Below, piece by piece: positions 26,737 through 37,709 of a DNA stretch of 64,000 nt. Both the position numbers and the translations under genes were made by a program. This DNA is from Polyangiaceae bacterium (lineage in GTDB: Bacteria; Myxococcota_A; Polyangia; Polyangiales; Polyangiaceae), in assembly GCA_013361525.1 (NCBI GenBank), contig JABFXY010000024.1:1-64000 (forward strand), read 5' to 3'. Numbering within the stretch: position 1 is the stretch's first letter; each line of letters starts with the position of its first letter. A model generated the notes under the pieces. The model searched no databases. It worked only from the letters and a program-made list of their open reading frames with translations, and was not told the origin of the DNA.

Positions 26737-28251
26737 ATGCAGCCCGAAACCCTCAGCGCTGACTCGATCGGAACCCAAGAGGCGGCACCGCGCGCCACGA
26801 TCGAGGCGGCCAGCCACAGCCGACCGTCGAGCGGGACACGGCCATGGAGTCCCACCGTGGGCGCGTTGCTCACGCCCGAATTGCGGCTCGTCGCACCGCT
26901 CGGTGAGGGCGGAATGGGGTGTGTCTGGCTCGCCGATCATGCGGTGCTGGACCGCCGCGTAGCGGTGAAGTTCTTACGTGACCACATCGCCCACGAGCCG
27001 TCGGCGCGCGAGCGTTTGCGGCGAGAAGCAGCAGCGGTCTCGAGGCTCAAGAGCCCGCACATCGTCGAGGTGCTCGAGCAAGGCGACGGTGACGGCGACG
27101 TCCCCTACATCGTGATGGAGCTGCTCTCGGGGGAGACGCTGCAAGACCGCGTCGAATACACGGGCCCGATGTCGTTCGAGGAGGCGAAGCGCGTCGTCCG
27201 CCAAGCGCTGAGCGGCCTCGCGCGCGCCCACGATGCGGGCATCGTCCACCGCGATATCAAACCCGACAACGTGTTCTTGGCACTCGGAGAGCTGCCTCTC
27301 GTCAAGCTGCTCGACTTCGGCATCGCGCGAGATCTCGACCGCACGGTGAGCCGCATGACCACGACCGGCAACGTCGTCGGGACGCCGCTCTTCATGGCGC
27401 CGGAGCAAATGGCTGGGATCGCAGTGCTTCCCGCGTCCGACGTCTGGGCCTTCGCGATCGTCGTCTACTACTGCGTGACCGGCACGTTGCCCTACGCCGG
27501 TGAGACGCTCGCCGCGCTCGCGCTGGCGATCGATCGCGAGCGCCCCACACCTCCTTCGGCTCACGCGCAGGGCCTGCCGGCAAACTTCGACGCGTGGCTC
27601 GGCCGCGCGCTTGCGCCACGGTTCGAAGATCGATACGCCGATGCGGCCGAGATGCTCGAAGCCTTCGAGCAGTATGTGGCGCCTGCCGACGCCCCCGCGA
27701 TGCGTCCTTTCGCCGGCGGAGCGCTGTGGGCGCAGACAACCACAGCCGTGGCGGAGCAGCCTGAACGAGGTCGCTTTCCGGTCCCGCTCAAGGCCGGCTC
27801 CGGTGAGACCGATTCGTCGCGCGACCGCGAGACCGCACGCTTCCGCATCACACGCCGGCGACAGATCGGCCTGCCACTGCTGACTGCCGCCGCAGGCGCG
27901 ATCGTGGCGAGCCTCGGCGTTGTCGGCGTCTACAGCAGCCGCTCGGCCGAAGCGACGCCCCGGTACATCGACGGGACGACCACCGCGCAGCAAGCTGCAC
28001 CGGCGCCGTCTGCCGCGTCGCGGGAGAGCGACGCGCACGCCACCGGCACCGCCGCCTCGAACATGCGCTCGCCGGTTTGTGCGGCTGGGTTACCGCTCGC
28101 GACGAACGACGCGTCGGACCAGCTGCTCGACGCGCTACCGATGACGCGCACGAGGTTGCGCCCCGACTCCACCGCCTCGACGACGCACGCGTCGATGCCG
28201 TCGGCGCAGCGCGCGAGCCGAAAGCCTCAACGACGTAACTTGGGATTCTGA
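26737..28251 (+). CDS. Membrane-anchored Ser/Thr protein kinase
   Basis: The 504-residue protein has an N-terminal tail of about 45 residues, a complete kinase domain (about 50-310; GEGGMGCVWLA, VAVK, HRDIKPDN, DFG, FMAPEQ), a linker with an RRR stop-transfer, one membrane helix (about 373-396) and a Ser/Thr/Ala-rich extracytoplasmic tail of about 100 residues without a recognised sensor fold. ATG at 26737 is chosen over an in-frame TTG at 26716; neither has a strong ribosome site. The helper gene at 28263 starts 11 bp after its stop and shares the operon. Confidence 0.9.
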   Translation: MQPETLSADSIGTQEAAPRATIEAASHSRPSSGTRPWSPTVGALLTPELRLVAPLGEGGMGCVWLADHAVLDRRVAVKFLRDHIAHEPSARERLRREAAAVSRLKSPHIVEVLEQGDGDGDVPYIVMELLSGETLQDRVEYTGPMSFEEAKRVVRQALSGLARAHDAGIVHRDIKPDNVFLALGELPLVKLLDFGIARDLDRTVSRMTTTGNVVGTPLFMAPEQMAGIAVLPASDVWAFAIVVYYCVTGTLPYAGETLAALALAIDRERPTPPSAHAQGLPANFDAWLGRALAPRFEDRYADAAEMLEAFEQYVAPADAPAMRPFAGGALWAQTTTAVAEQPERGRFPVPLKAGSGETDSSRDRETARFRITRRRQIGLPLLTAAAGAIVASLGVVGVYSSRSAEATPRYIDGTTTAQQAAPAPSAASRESDAHATGTAASNMRSPVCAAGLPLATNDASDQLLDALPMTRTRLRPDSTASTTHASMPSAQRASRKPQRRNLGF

Positions 28252-28262
28252 GGAGCACGACC

Positions 28263-29180
28263 ATGGGGGGCGCCAGAAGTTGGACCGCAGGCCTGCTTGC
28301 GTGTGTCGCGATCTCGTCGACGACGGCGCAGCTCGAGGCGGCCCCGAGCGATCGGGAACGCACGCGTGCGCGCGAGCTCGTGTACCGCGGCGACGAGCTC
28401 TTCGACGACGCCCGGCACGCCGAAGCGCTCACCGCCTACCGTGAGGCGGACGAGATCATGCGGGTGCCGACGACGGGCATCGAAGTGGCGAAGACCCTCG
28501 CGGTGCTCGGTCGTCTGGTCGAGGCACGAAGCATCGCCGTCACGGTGGAGCAGTTTCCGGCCAGCGACGACGAGCCCATCCCATTTGTCGAGGCACGCAA
28601 GCGCGCGACACGTCTCGTCCGCGAGCTCGACCGCCGGATCCCCTCGGTGACCCTCGACGTCTTGCCCTCCGCGCCGACGCTCATCGTCCGCGTGGACAAG
28701 ATCCGCGTCTCGAACGACCTCGCGTCCGCGCCGCTCCGCATGGATCCGGGCCGGCACCTCATCACCGTCGGCGCAGCCGGCTTCGAGGACGTGACGCGGG
28801 AGGTGGACGTCGAAGAGGGCGAACGGCGAATGCTCCGCTTCACGTTACCGAGCGCGAAACGAAGCCCCGGCCCGCTTGCAATCGGCGGTCTCGTCCTTTC
28901 GGGCGTGGCGCTCACCGGCGGCCTCGTCACGGGCGCGCTGTACCTCAAGGAGCGCGACGATCTAGCCGACGCGTGTACGCGCGAGTCGAGCCTTTGCAAT
29001 GGAGGCTCTTTCGATCGAACCGACGCGCTCGGGCTCGCCGCGAGCGTCAGCTTCGCCGTCGCCGCGGGCGCCGGTGTCGTCGGCGGGATCGCGCTGGGCG
29101 TCGACGTCGCGGGGGACGCGGACGTCGCCGTGACCGCTCGACTGTCACCGACGTTCGTCGGTGTCGACGTCGTCTTCTGA
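28263..29180 (+). CDS. Exported PEGA/TPR-like kinase helper protein
   Basis: The 305-residue protein has a signal peptide (about 1-27), a helical TPR-like segment (about 30-120), a beta segment of PEGA type (about 125-195; RMDPGRHLITVGAAGFED is characteristic) and two C-terminal hydrophobic helices (about 205-227 and 260-282). This layout is very common next to Ser/Thr kinase genes in myxobacteria. A GAGGAG ribosome site overlaps the upstream kinase's stop region. Likely envelope-located partner or output of that kinase; the molecular role is unknown. Confidence 0.75.
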   Translation: MGGARSWTAGLLACVAISSTTAQLEAAPSDRERTRARELVYRGDELFDDARHAEALTAYREADEIMRVPTTGIEVAKTLAVLGRLVEARSIAVTVEQFPASDDEPIPFVEARKRATRLVRELDRRIPSVTLDVLPSAPTLIVRVDKIRVSNDLASAPLRMDPGRHLITVGAAGFEDVTREVDVEEGERRMLRFTLPSAKRSPGPLAIGGLVLSGVALTGGLVTGALYLKERDDLADACTRESSLCNGGSFDRTDALGLAASVSFAVAAGAGVVGGIALGVDVAGDADVAVTARLSPTFVGVDVVF

Positions 29181-29196
29181 CGGGCGCGCGGTCTCG

Positions 29197-31017
29197 TCAG
29201 CGAGCGGCCAGGATGGTGTCGAACGCACGGCGAAACACCCAGGCACCTTCGTCGGGCGGCTTCCCAGTCGCGTCCTGAAGCGCGCGCTGCAGGACGTTCG
29301 TGACCGGGTCTCTTCCCGTCGAGCCGGCGCGCGCGACGATCTGGATGGCCGTCTGACGATAGATGCGCTCGCAGACGTCGGGCTGCCCCTGATCGTAGAC
29401 CGGCGCGCCTGCGCGAATCGCGCGCGAGAGCAGCTCACGGACCTCGTCGGTGACGAACGAGGTCGACATCGGCGGCATCGAGACGACGGTGGGCGGCGCG
29501 TTGACCTGATCCACAGGCGCACCGCCGCGAAGCCGAGCGAGGAGCGGACCGAGGAGCGGCACCGCGGCGCGACCACCCCCCGCCTCTTGAGCGCGCCTGG
29601 CAGCCGCCTCGAGCACGTCGGCGCTGGAGGTGTAGCGCGCGTCGGTTCGTAGCGAGCCTGCGAGCGCGTTCGCAAACGCGATCTGATAATCGCCCAGGAG
29701 ATCGAACTTCCCCTCCGACTCGCGCCCTTGCGCGATCGCGGCGTACATCGAGAGCTCGCTGCCGAGCGCGTCGTCGGGGAGCGTCGCCGAGCGCGCCGTC
29801 AGCAGATCATCGAACGCGTAGCGCATGTCCCACGCAGCGTCCGTCGGGTTCGTTCGCGTCGCAGCGCGCGCGAGGCCAGCCGTGAGACGTGCGCCGACCG
29901 CGGCGAGCGTCGCTTGCCCGCCGCGAAGAATCTGCTCGGCGACGCCGCGATAGAGCCCATAACAACCCGCGTGATCACCCGCGTTGTAGCGAGGAGCGCC
30001 CTGCAAGATGACGCGCTCGAGCTGCGCCTGAACGGCGCCGTCGATCGCGGCACGTCGCGACGGCACGATGCTCGGCGACGACCCCGGCGCGAGCGCGCGT
30101 TGAATGGCCGCGACGACCTCCTTCGCGGAAGCGAATCGATCGGCGGCGCTCTTCGCGAGGAGCTTGCGCACGACGTCGTCGAGGATCCCCGGATCAGCGG
30201 GCGACGTCGTCGGCCCGGATCGCAGGCTCGGCGGTGCGTCTTGGAAATGTTGGCGCGTGAGCTCCTGCAGGTTGCTCCCTTGGAAGGGTGTCTTGCCCGT
30301 GAGCATCTCGAAGAGGACGATGCCGAGCGAATAAAGATCCGCGCGACCGTCGACGTCGCCCGCCGCTAGTTGCTCGGGCGCCATGTAGAGCGGCGTACCG
30401 ACGGAGACGCCGAAGCCGGTGAGACGATCGTCGTCACGTAGCCTGGCGACGCCGAAGTCGAGGACCTTCACGACGTCGCGCTCGTCCTCCTCGGTCACGA
30501 GGACGACGTTCTCCGGCTTCAGATCACGGTGCACGACGCCGCGCTGATGCGCGTGCGAGAGGCCGCGCAAGATGCCGATCGTGATGGATGCCGCGCGGGC
30601 TGGGGTGAGCCGCCCTTCACGCGCGATGACGTCGTACAGCGTCGGGCCGTCGAGGTACTCCATCACGAGGTAGGGCAGCGTCCCGGCGTCTTCCGCGAAA
30701 TCGACCACGCGGACGATGTGCCGGCTCTGCAGGCAGCTCGCGACCTCGGCCTCGCGCGTGAAGCGCGTCTGCATCGACGTGTCGTACGCGAAATCGCCCC
30801 ACACGACCTTGACGGCGAAGACGCACGCGATGCGCGTATGGGCCGCTCGATACACCTGCCCCATGCCGCCGGCGCCGATGCGGTCGAGGATGCGGTATCG
30901 ATCACCGAGCACGCGACCGATCAGCGGATCGAAGCTGCCCGCGGTCGTCGGGACGTCGTCGCGGGGACACGTGCGCGCAAAACGAAACGCCGCGCCGCAC
31001 TTTTCACAGTAGCGCAC
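29197..31017 (-). CDS. Ser/Thr protein kinase with N-terminal zinc-ribbon-like motif
   Basis: The 606-residue protein starts at GTG with MRYCEKCGAAF...CPRDD, a zinc-ribbon-like Cys cluster (C4, C7, C17). A full kinase domain follows (about 40-300; GAGGMGQVYRAA, HRDLKPEN, DFG, YMAPEQ). The C-terminal 300 residues are mostly helical with two similar halves (AAIDGAVQAQLERVILQGAP... and LLSRAIRAGAPVYDQG...), suggesting a duplicated TPR-like domain. No membrane helix is seen. It converges on the PEGA-like gene with a 16-bp gap. Confidence 0.9.
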   Translation of the reverse strand: MRYCEKCGAAFRFARTCPRDDVPTTAGSFDPLIGRVLGDRYRILDRIGAGGMGQVYRAAHTRIACVFAVKVVWGDFAYDTSMQTRFTREAEVASCLQSRHIVRVVDFAEDAGTLPYLVMEYLDGPTLYDVIAREGRLTPARAASITIGILRGLSHAHQRGVVHRDLKPENVVLVTEEDERDVVKVLDFGVARLRDDDRLTGFGVSVGTPLYMAPEQLAAGDVDGRADLYSLGIVLFEMLTGKTPFQGSNLQELTRQHFQDAPPSLRSGPTTSPADPGILDDVVRKLLAKSAADRFASAKEVVAAIQRALAPGSSPSIVPSRRAAIDGAVQAQLERVILQGAPRYNAGDHAGCYGLYRGVAEQILRGGQATLAAVGARLTAGLARAATRTNPTDAAWDMRYAFDDLLTARSATLPDDALGSELSMYAAIAQGRESEGKFDLLGDYQIAFANALAGSLRTDARYTSSADVLEAAARRAQEAGGGRAAVPLLGPLLARLRGGAPVDQVNAPPTVVSMPPMSTSFVTDEVRELLSRAIRAGAPVYDQGQPDVCERIYRQTAIQIVARAGSTGRDPVTNVLQRALQDATGKPPDEGAWVFRRAFDTILAAR

Positions 31018-31093
31018 GCGGCAATCCTAACAGCTGATGCTCGGGACTGGCTCTTTCGTGCGCAGTCCCGGCCGGACTTCGGAGCGAAGAGGA

Positions 31094-31396
31094 CTACTTG
31101 CCCTTGTCCTTCTCACACTTCTCGGCGCACTCGCCGAACTCTTTCAGGGCGCTCGCCTTGTTCATGCAGTCGGCCGCGCACTCGTACGTCTTCGGATCCT
31201 TGTTCTTCTGCTCCTCGGCGTCCTTCGTGCACTTCTCGATGCTCTTCTTCTTGTCCTCGTCGGACTTCTTCTCCTTGGCCTCTTTGGCCTTGAGCTCTTC
31301 GAGCTTCTCGCAAACGGCGGCCGGGCTCTTGCCGCATCCCCCGAGGAACAGGGTCCCTACGACGACGAGCGCGGCTGCAAACAGGCTTCGGTTCAT
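31094..31396 (-). CDS. Small Lys/Glu-rich lipoprotein
   Basis: This 100-residue protein has a lipoprotein signal (FLGGC, Cys22) and a highly charged mature region rich in Lys, Glu and Asp with six further cysteines spaced through it, predicted as disulfide-linked helices. ATG at 31396 is chosen since GGAGAG then lies about 6 bases upstream; an ATG at 31402 would abut the ribosome site. No family was recognised. It is divergent from the S4-domain gene, with about 100 bp between. Confidence 0.7.
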   Translation of the reverse strand: MNRSLFAAALVVVGTLFLGGCGKSPAAVCEKLEELKAKEAKEKKSDEDKKKSIEKCTKDAEEQKNKDPKTYECAADCMNKASALKEFGECAEKCEKDKGK

Positions 31397-31495
31397 GATC
31401 ATCTCTCCGGTTTTCTTTGCGAGTTCTACGCCGAGCCTCGCTTCGACGCGGGGCGTGGTCCCTCCCCGCACCGAGCTTGCTACCATAGTGACGCG

Positions 31496-31906
31496 GTGGA
31501 GGAACCTCGGAGCTCGATCGAGCCGGCGAAAGTTCGGCTGGACAAATGGCTATGGGCAGCGCGCTTCTACAAGACGCGCTCACAAGCGACGGAAGCGATC
31601 GGCGCAGGCCACGTCAAAGTGAACGGCCAGCGCGCGAAAGCAGGGCAATCCGTCTCGGTGGGGCTCGTGGTCGAAATCGTCAAAGAACAACTCACCTGGG
31701 AGGTTCGCGTCGTGGCGATATCCGACAAGCGGGGCAAGGGCGCGGACGCCGCGAAGCTCTACCAGGAGAGCGACGAAAGCCGTGGCAAACGCGAGCAGCG
31801 AATCGCCGAGCTGCGCGCGGCGGCACCTGCATATTTGCCCGGCCGCCCGACCAAAAAGGATCGGCGCTCCCTCGATCGTTGGAGAGATCGCGGTGACGAG
31901 GGCTGA
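31496..31906 (+). CDS. S4-domain RNA-binding protein, Hsp15-like
   Basis: The 136-residue protein begins with an S4 RNA-binding domain (about 13-60; VRLDKWLWAARFYKTRSQA, then GHVKVNGQRAKAG) followed by a basic C-terminal helix, as in heat-shock protein 15. In E. coli, Hsp15 binds 50S subunits carrying stalled nascent chains and helps recycling. Start is a GTG at 31496. Its 3' end overlaps the next gene by 14 bp, so the two are co-transcribed. Confidence 0.85.
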   Translation: MEEPRSSIEPAKVRLDKWLWAARFYKTRSQATEAIGAGHVKVNGQRAKAGQSVSVGLVVEIVKEQLTWEVRVVAISDKRGKGADAAKLYQESDESRGKREQRIAELRAAAPAYLPGRPTKKDRRSLDRWRDRGDEG

Positions 31907-33215
31907 CCATCGCGGCCCGCCTCTGGTGCTCGCGCTCGCGCTCGCCGGGTGCTCGGGCGCGCCTTCGGAGCCGTCCGCGGCGCACCACACGAACGAGGCC
32001 CGCGCCCGCGCGATCTTGAGCGTCTACACGGGCTGGACGGAGCGTGACTCACATTCCCCCGCGTGCTCCGTCTACTTCGCCGCGTGCGCCGATTCGTTTC
32101 AGCGCCGCGCCGGCTACGACACGCACGACCTCGACGCGAAGAACCCGCGCGCGTTCATGTCGAATCCGGACCCGGAATGGATCCCCGGCTGGGATTCGAT
32201 TCCCAAAGACCCGCTCAACCGACACGTGACCTTCGCGGCGCTCACGTATGCGGCCGCGATGGGCGCGCATTTCGAGGACTGCCACAAGCGCCACCAGGCC
32301 CAAGAGGCGTCGAACGCCGAGGCCATGAAGCTCTTTTCCGCATCGAAAGAGAAGCTCCAGGCCGATCCCAATACGTATTCGCGGCTCAGCTCGCTCGTCC
32401 AGCTGCGGAGCGAGCTCAAGCGCAACCACCCGCGCGCGCTCGGCGCTCGGTATGCGCTCGAGCTCGCGATCCACGACGCATTCGTCGATTCGGGCCGAGA
32501 GCTCGTCTACCACCTGCAGAGTCAGCGCGCCGAAGACGCCGCGACCCTTCGGCCGACGCTCTCGTTTCGAGACGAAGAGGACATCACCTGCACCGAGAAT
32601 CTCCCCGCGTGGCAAGACCCGGAGGCCGTCCCCGTCGGGCTCGTGAACAATCCTCTACCGAAAGAACGGATCGCCGAGCTCGAAGCAAGGATCGCGAAGA
32701 GCCGCGACCTCGAGCGACGCATCCCGCAAAAGACGGTCAGCGTGCGGCCGTTCGTGATTCGGCAAGACCATGATCCGAAAGCGATCGTCTCGATCCCCAA
32801 AGACGCGGGCGGGGTCCCGCTCGTCGTCGTCAAGGTCGAGGCGTCCGCGGACGGCGCCGGGCTCGTCGTCGAGCTCGAAGGAAAAACATCGGTGAAAGAC
32901 GCCTTCTACGGCTGCAAAGAGGCGGACAAGCCGGACGCGGTGGGCGCCGACGGGAAGGTCGCCTACGACACGAGCTGCAAGAAACGCGACGAGATGCGAA
33001 AGCTTCACCTCTCCGTGCGGCTCGCCGAGCGCCCCGACTTTCCGATCCAGCGAGGCGACGTGCTCGCGCTGCTAGGTAAAGTCGAGTCGCTCGAAACGAA
33101 GGAGTCGAAACAGGGCGCCACCACCCTGGTGGAGCACGACGCCCGCATCGAAGGCGTGCACGTGCTGGAGATCTGGCGCCGAGATCTCCTCGTCGCGGAC
33201 TATTTCATGCAATAG
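31893..33215 (+). CDS. Lipoprotein of unknown function
   Basis: The 440-residue protein starts at GTG, 6 bases after GGAGAG, and carries a lipoprotein signal (LVLALALAGC). The rest is a soluble mix of helices and, near the C-terminus (about 280-440), a beta-rich part. Six to eight cysteines are scattered. No known domain was recognised. It overlaps the S4 gene by 14 bp but functional linkage is doubtful. High coding quality and a clear lipobox make it a real gene. Confidence 0.75.
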   Translation: MTRADHRGPPLVLALALAGCSGAPSEPSAAHHTNEARARAILSVYTGWTERDSHSPACSVYFAACADSFQRRAGYDTHDLDAKNPRAFMSNPDPEWIPGWDSIPKDPLNRHVTFAALTYAAAMGAHFEDCHKRHQAQEASNAEAMKLFSASKEKLQADPNTYSRLSSLVQLRSELKRNHPRALGARYALELAIHDAFVDSGRELVYHLQSQRAEDAATLRPTLSFRDEEDITCTENLPAWQDPEAVPVGLVNNPLPKERIAELEARIAKSRDLERRIPQKTVSVRPFVIRQDHDPKAIVSIPKDAGGVPLVVVKVEASADGAGLVVELEGKTSVKDAFYGCKEADKPDAVGADGKVAYDTSCKKRDEMRKLHLSVRLAERPDFPIQRGDVLALLGKVESLETKESKQGATTLVEHDARIEGVHVLEIWRRDLLVADYFMQ

Positions 33216-33281
33216 CTGCCCAGCAATAGCTGCCCAGCGGTCGCGTCGGTCGTCGCTCGCATTCACCAGTTCGAGGTCCTC

Positions 33282-33839
33282 ATGCCGAAGCTTTCTTCTT
33301 CGTTGGTCCTTGTGGCGCTCTTCCAAATCGGATGCGGCGCGAACGTCGTGTTCGGGGAGCCCGACGGCGAGGGTGGATCGGGCGGCGACGGCGGCTCCCC
33401 GTCGACCTCCACGTCGCCCTCGAATACGTCGACCGCGACCGGGTTCGTGCAGTGCAGCAAGCACATCGATTGTCCGGACGACACGGTCTGCCAGTTCTCG
33501 ACCGGCGAGTGCATCGACGCGTGCAACGACGGTCTCCCTTGCGCCGATGGCTTCTTCTGCTCGGACTGCGCGACCTCCACGTGTCCCGAGTGCCTCGATT
33601 GCATCGCCGGCTGCGTGCCGGGCGACCCGCCGCTGCCTCCCGTCCAGTGCGACGACCACGACGACTGCGGCGTCAGCCCCGGCGAGGCGGTCTGCATTTT
33701 CACGTTCGGTTTGTGCGCGCAGCGGTGTGGTCCGGCGTCGCCGCCCTGCCCGCCCGGCACCTTCTGCGAGTCGTGCGCGACGAGCTCCTGCCCGGCATGC
33801 GACGACTGCATCGGCGCCTGCGTGGAAGGCTTCAAGTAG
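33282..33839 (+). CDS. Cys-rich lipoprotein with an internal duplication
   Basis: The 185-residue protein has a lipobox (FQIGC), a Gly/Ser/Thr linker, then two tandem units of about 60 residues (about 50-110 and 114-180). Each shows the same order of cysteines and ends with CATSxCPxCxxCxxxC (CATSTCPECLDC and CATSSCPACDDC). It is likely a surface-displayed disulfide-rich protein, a type abundant in myxobacteria; no specific function is known. It is 66 bp after the preceding lipoprotein gene and 72 bp before serS. Confidence 0.75.
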   Translation: MPKLSSSLVLVALFQIGCGANVVFGEPDGEGGSGGDGGSPSTSTSPSNTSTATGFVQCSKHIDCPDDTVCQFSTGECIDACNDGLPCADGFFCSDCATSTCPECLDCIAGCVPGDPPLPPVQCDDHDDCGVSPGEAVCIFTFGLCAQRCGPASPPCPPGTFCESCATSSCPACDDCIGACVEGFK

Positions 33840-33881
33840 CCGAGAACCCCCGTCAGCTCGGTCGGATTGCGGTCGTCTTGA

Positions 33882-35216
<1,335 letters not shown>

Positions 35217-35233
35217 CGCGACAATCACGAAGC

Positions 35234-35281
35234 GACGAATCGAGGGTGCCAAGGCTCGCTTTGGCGCCCTCGGTTCGTTTT
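35234..35281 (+). terminator. Intrinsic terminator after serS
   Basis: A stem of about 20 bp with few mismatches (core CGAGGGTGCCAAG against CTTTGGCGCCCTCG; loop GCTCG) is followed by GTTCGTTTT, starting 18 bp after the serS stop. It may also serve the convergent small membrane-protein gene. Confidence 0.8.
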
Positions 35282-35282
35282 G

Positions 35283-35651
35283 TCAGCTGCCTGCGGCCCA
35301 GAGGACGCCAGCGACGACGAGGCTCAGAAAGCCGGCGAGCGTCATCCCGACTGCGATCCGCGTAAATCCCGAGGACAGCTCGATCCGCGGTGAACGGTTA
35401 CGCCGTTCGCGTCGAGAGGGCCATTCGAGCGGCTCCCGATGATCGAGCTTGTCCGCGAGCAGCGTCAGGTCCGACTGACCGCGTCGAGGATCGGCCGCCG
35501 TCGCGCAGAGGGCCCCCGCGCCCATGAGCGCGAGCGCGGCAATCGTGAGCACCAGCGCGCCCGTCCGCTCCGGGCCGGCCAGCGCGATGACTGCACCGTC
35601 GAGCCCGGCGCTACCAGCAGCGGCGACCAAGAGGACAATCCAGCTACGCAT
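35283..35651 (-). CDS. Small membrane protein of unknown function
   Basis: The 122-residue protein (ATG at 35651; an open frame extends further upstream without a better start) has two N-terminal hydrophobic helices (about 3-24 and 33-53), a charged cytoplasmic loop (about 58-95, Arg/Glu-rich) and a third helix at the C-terminus (about 98-120). No family was recognised. It converges on serS and shares the terminator region. Confidence 0.6.
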   Translation of the reverse strand: MRSWIVLLVAAAGSAGLDGAVIALAGPERTGALVLTIAALALMGAGALCATAADPRRGQSDLTLLADKLDHREPLEWPSRRERRNRSPRIELSSGFTRIAVGMTLAGFLSLVVAGVLWAAGS

Positions 35652-36006
35652 CGACCTGGAGGATAGCCCACCGCAGCGACCGCGGCGCCGACGCAGCACC
35701 TCACCGGGTAGAACCTCGGTAACGCGGCGCCGTCGCGGGTTACGCGATATTACAGCGACTGATGCCTACGCAACGCATCGCTTAATCGAAAGTGGTCGGG
35801 TACCGTCCCCGACTCGGTCCATTCCCCGCATGGGGAGTCGGCATCGCAGGGGGGAGGGGACAATACGTCGTCAGTGGTGCGCGAGCCGCCGGTGCTCACG
35901 CGCCGAAAGCTTCATTGCTTCCTGAATACAGAATCAAGACCCACCAATCGGAGCGACGACTCCGCGTGGGCCCAACTCGACCTTCATTCGCTGGAGCGCC
36001 GCCACC
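35652..36006. other. Intergenic region between divergent genes
   Basis: About 355 bp between a minus-strand membrane-protein gene and the plus-strand gene at 36007. It has a short AT-richer patch around 35745-35790 (ATATTACAGCG) and a G-run (GGGGGGAGGGG, about 35850-35860). A GGAG ribosome site sits just before 36007. No confident promoter, ORF or repeat was found. Confidence 0.5.
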
Positions 36007-37698
36007 ATGATTGCAAAGACCAAGAGCACCTCGCCCGTCGTTCCCGCCAATCGCTTCATGACGCCTGCCGGACAAATCGACTTTCCCGACGACCCGGTGA
36101 AGCAGAGCGCGCTCGACAGCCTTTGGAATACGAATCTGTCGGGGTTCACGGCCCAGGGCATCACGGGCAACCCGTGGACATCCACGTATTCGAGTGATCA
36201 AACCTGGTACTACGACCCCACGACCACGAACACGAGCGACGCCCAATATGCGCAGATCACGTGGTCACCGCTGCCGGGCCGCATTGCGTATTACTTCCAT
36301 TCGCTCGCGAACACGCCCGATCTGTTCTCTCTGGCGGACACCGGCAAAGACACGAAGGGCAACACGTTCGGCACGATCCCCTCGAATCCGTGCGACCCGG
36401 ACGGCACGTCCAAATCCTATGGGCCCTACGGACCGCGCGGCTGGCAGGACGAATACTGCGAATGGAGCATCGAGCGCGATTCGAAGGGTCGAATCGTGCG
36501 GATCGACTACACCTGCGAGAACCCCGAGTACTACAACAGCCTGTGGATGATCGACCCGAATCGGGTGCTCGAGGTGTACCGCACGACCCTCGACAAGCCG
36601 CAGATTGCCATTGAAGATCTATACCTCCGCGACAGCTCCGGCAACGTGATCATCGACGCGGGCACCGGTCGCCCCGCCTACGATCCGTTGAACAAGTGGA
36701 ACAGCGGCCCGATTTCGACGAGCACGGGCGGCGGCGCCATGCACCTGACGAGCACGCCGAATACCATTCAGACCGAAATCGGCCTCGGCTCGACGGCCAC
36801 GACCCCGCGCACCTGTGGGAACACCAGCATCGGCACACTGATTTGCTGCGCTCAATATGGGCAAATCGGGCGCAACAGCGATCCCAATATCGGCGCTCAG
36901 GTCAATCGCCTGGTGTCAAACGGCTCCGCGCCGATGAAGGTCACGCTCGCGAACCCGCCGGGCCTCTACATGCAGACCCCCGACTTCACGCGGTTCGTCA
37001 CACCGGACAAGACGAACGCCGCCGAATTTTGGACGGTGAAGCGCGGCAATCCGAGCCTGGTCGATTCGCTCGGCCGCACGTTGCCCGGCACCTTCGTACT
37101 GCACGCCACGTTCATGGTGCCTGCATCGAAGGGCTACACGATCTCCGACATCATGATCGACGGCATTCCGATCCTCTATGCGAGCCAGGTCAATCAGACC
37201 TTCTTGATGCAGATCTGTGGGCAGGCGAATCCGCAGCCTCCGCCATTTCCGTCGGTGCAGCCGTGCGCGGGTACGCCGACGTCGCTCGTCGCTCAGCCGC
37301 TCCAGCTCTTCCAGAGCGCCGTGTTCTCGGCAATGTATGCCCAAACGTATTCCACGGTCGTGGGTGTGGACGCGACGCTCGCGAGCAACAGCACCTTGAT
37401 CGCGCCGTGGATCGCGCCGGGTGCGTCGAACGTGGCGATGACGCTGGTCGTCGGGGCCATCGACCCGAACAACCCACCGACCGTGTCCTTCGGCGATGAT
37501 GTCACCGTCACGACGGGCGCCATTACGTCGGTGACCTATGCCATTCCGGGGAATTCGTATCCCTCGCAGAACTACGCAATGGCCCTGACGGTGAGCGTCG
37601 CCAAAACGGCGGCCCCCGGCCTACGCGGTTGCCTGGTGACCAATCCCGGCCAACAGCAATCGATCCCCTGCCCCGCCTTGCTCGACATCCGGGCTTGA
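36007..37698 (+). CDS. Unrecognised 563-residue protein
   Basis: This protein has no signal peptide or membrane helix. It is rich in Thr, Ser, Asn, Pro and Tyr, and looks like a mostly beta-structured protein. An early CEWSIERDSKGRIVRIDYTC segment suggests a disulfide or metal site, and a PASKGYTISDIMIDGIPILY segment sits near residue 380. A GGAG ribosome site supports the ATG. The next gene follows after 11 bp, so the pair is an operon. Codon use is like the neighbours. I do not recognise the family and assign no function. Confidence 0.7.
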   Translation: MIAKTKSTSPVVPANRFMTPAGQIDFPDDPVKQSALDSLWNTNLSGFTAQGITGNPWTSTYSSDQTWYYDPTTTNTSDAQYAQITWSPLPGRIAYYFHSLANTPDLFSLADTGKDTKGNTFGTIPSNPCDPDGTSKSYGPYGPRGWQDEYCEWSIERDSKGRIVRIDYTCENPEYYNSLWMIDPNRVLEVYRTTLDKPQIAIEDLYLRDSSGNVIIDAGTGRPAYDPLNKWNSGPISTSTGGGAMHLTSTPNTIQTEIGLGSTATTPRTCGNTSIGTLICCAQYGQIGRNSDPNIGAQVNRLVSNGSAPMKVTLANPPGLYMQTPDFTRFVTPDKTNAAEFWTVKRGNPSLVDSLGRTLPGTFVLHATFMVPASKGYTISDIMIDGIPILYASQVNQTFLMQICGQANPQPPPFPSVQPCAGTPTSLVAQPLQLFQSAVFSAMYAQTYSTVVGVDATLASNSTLIAPWIAPGASNVAMTLVVGAIDPNNPPTVSFGDDVTVTTGAITSVTYAIPGNSYPSQNYAMALTVSVAKTAAPGLRGCLVTNPGQQQSIPCPALLDIRA

Positions 37699-37709
37699 GG
37701 AGCCACCCG

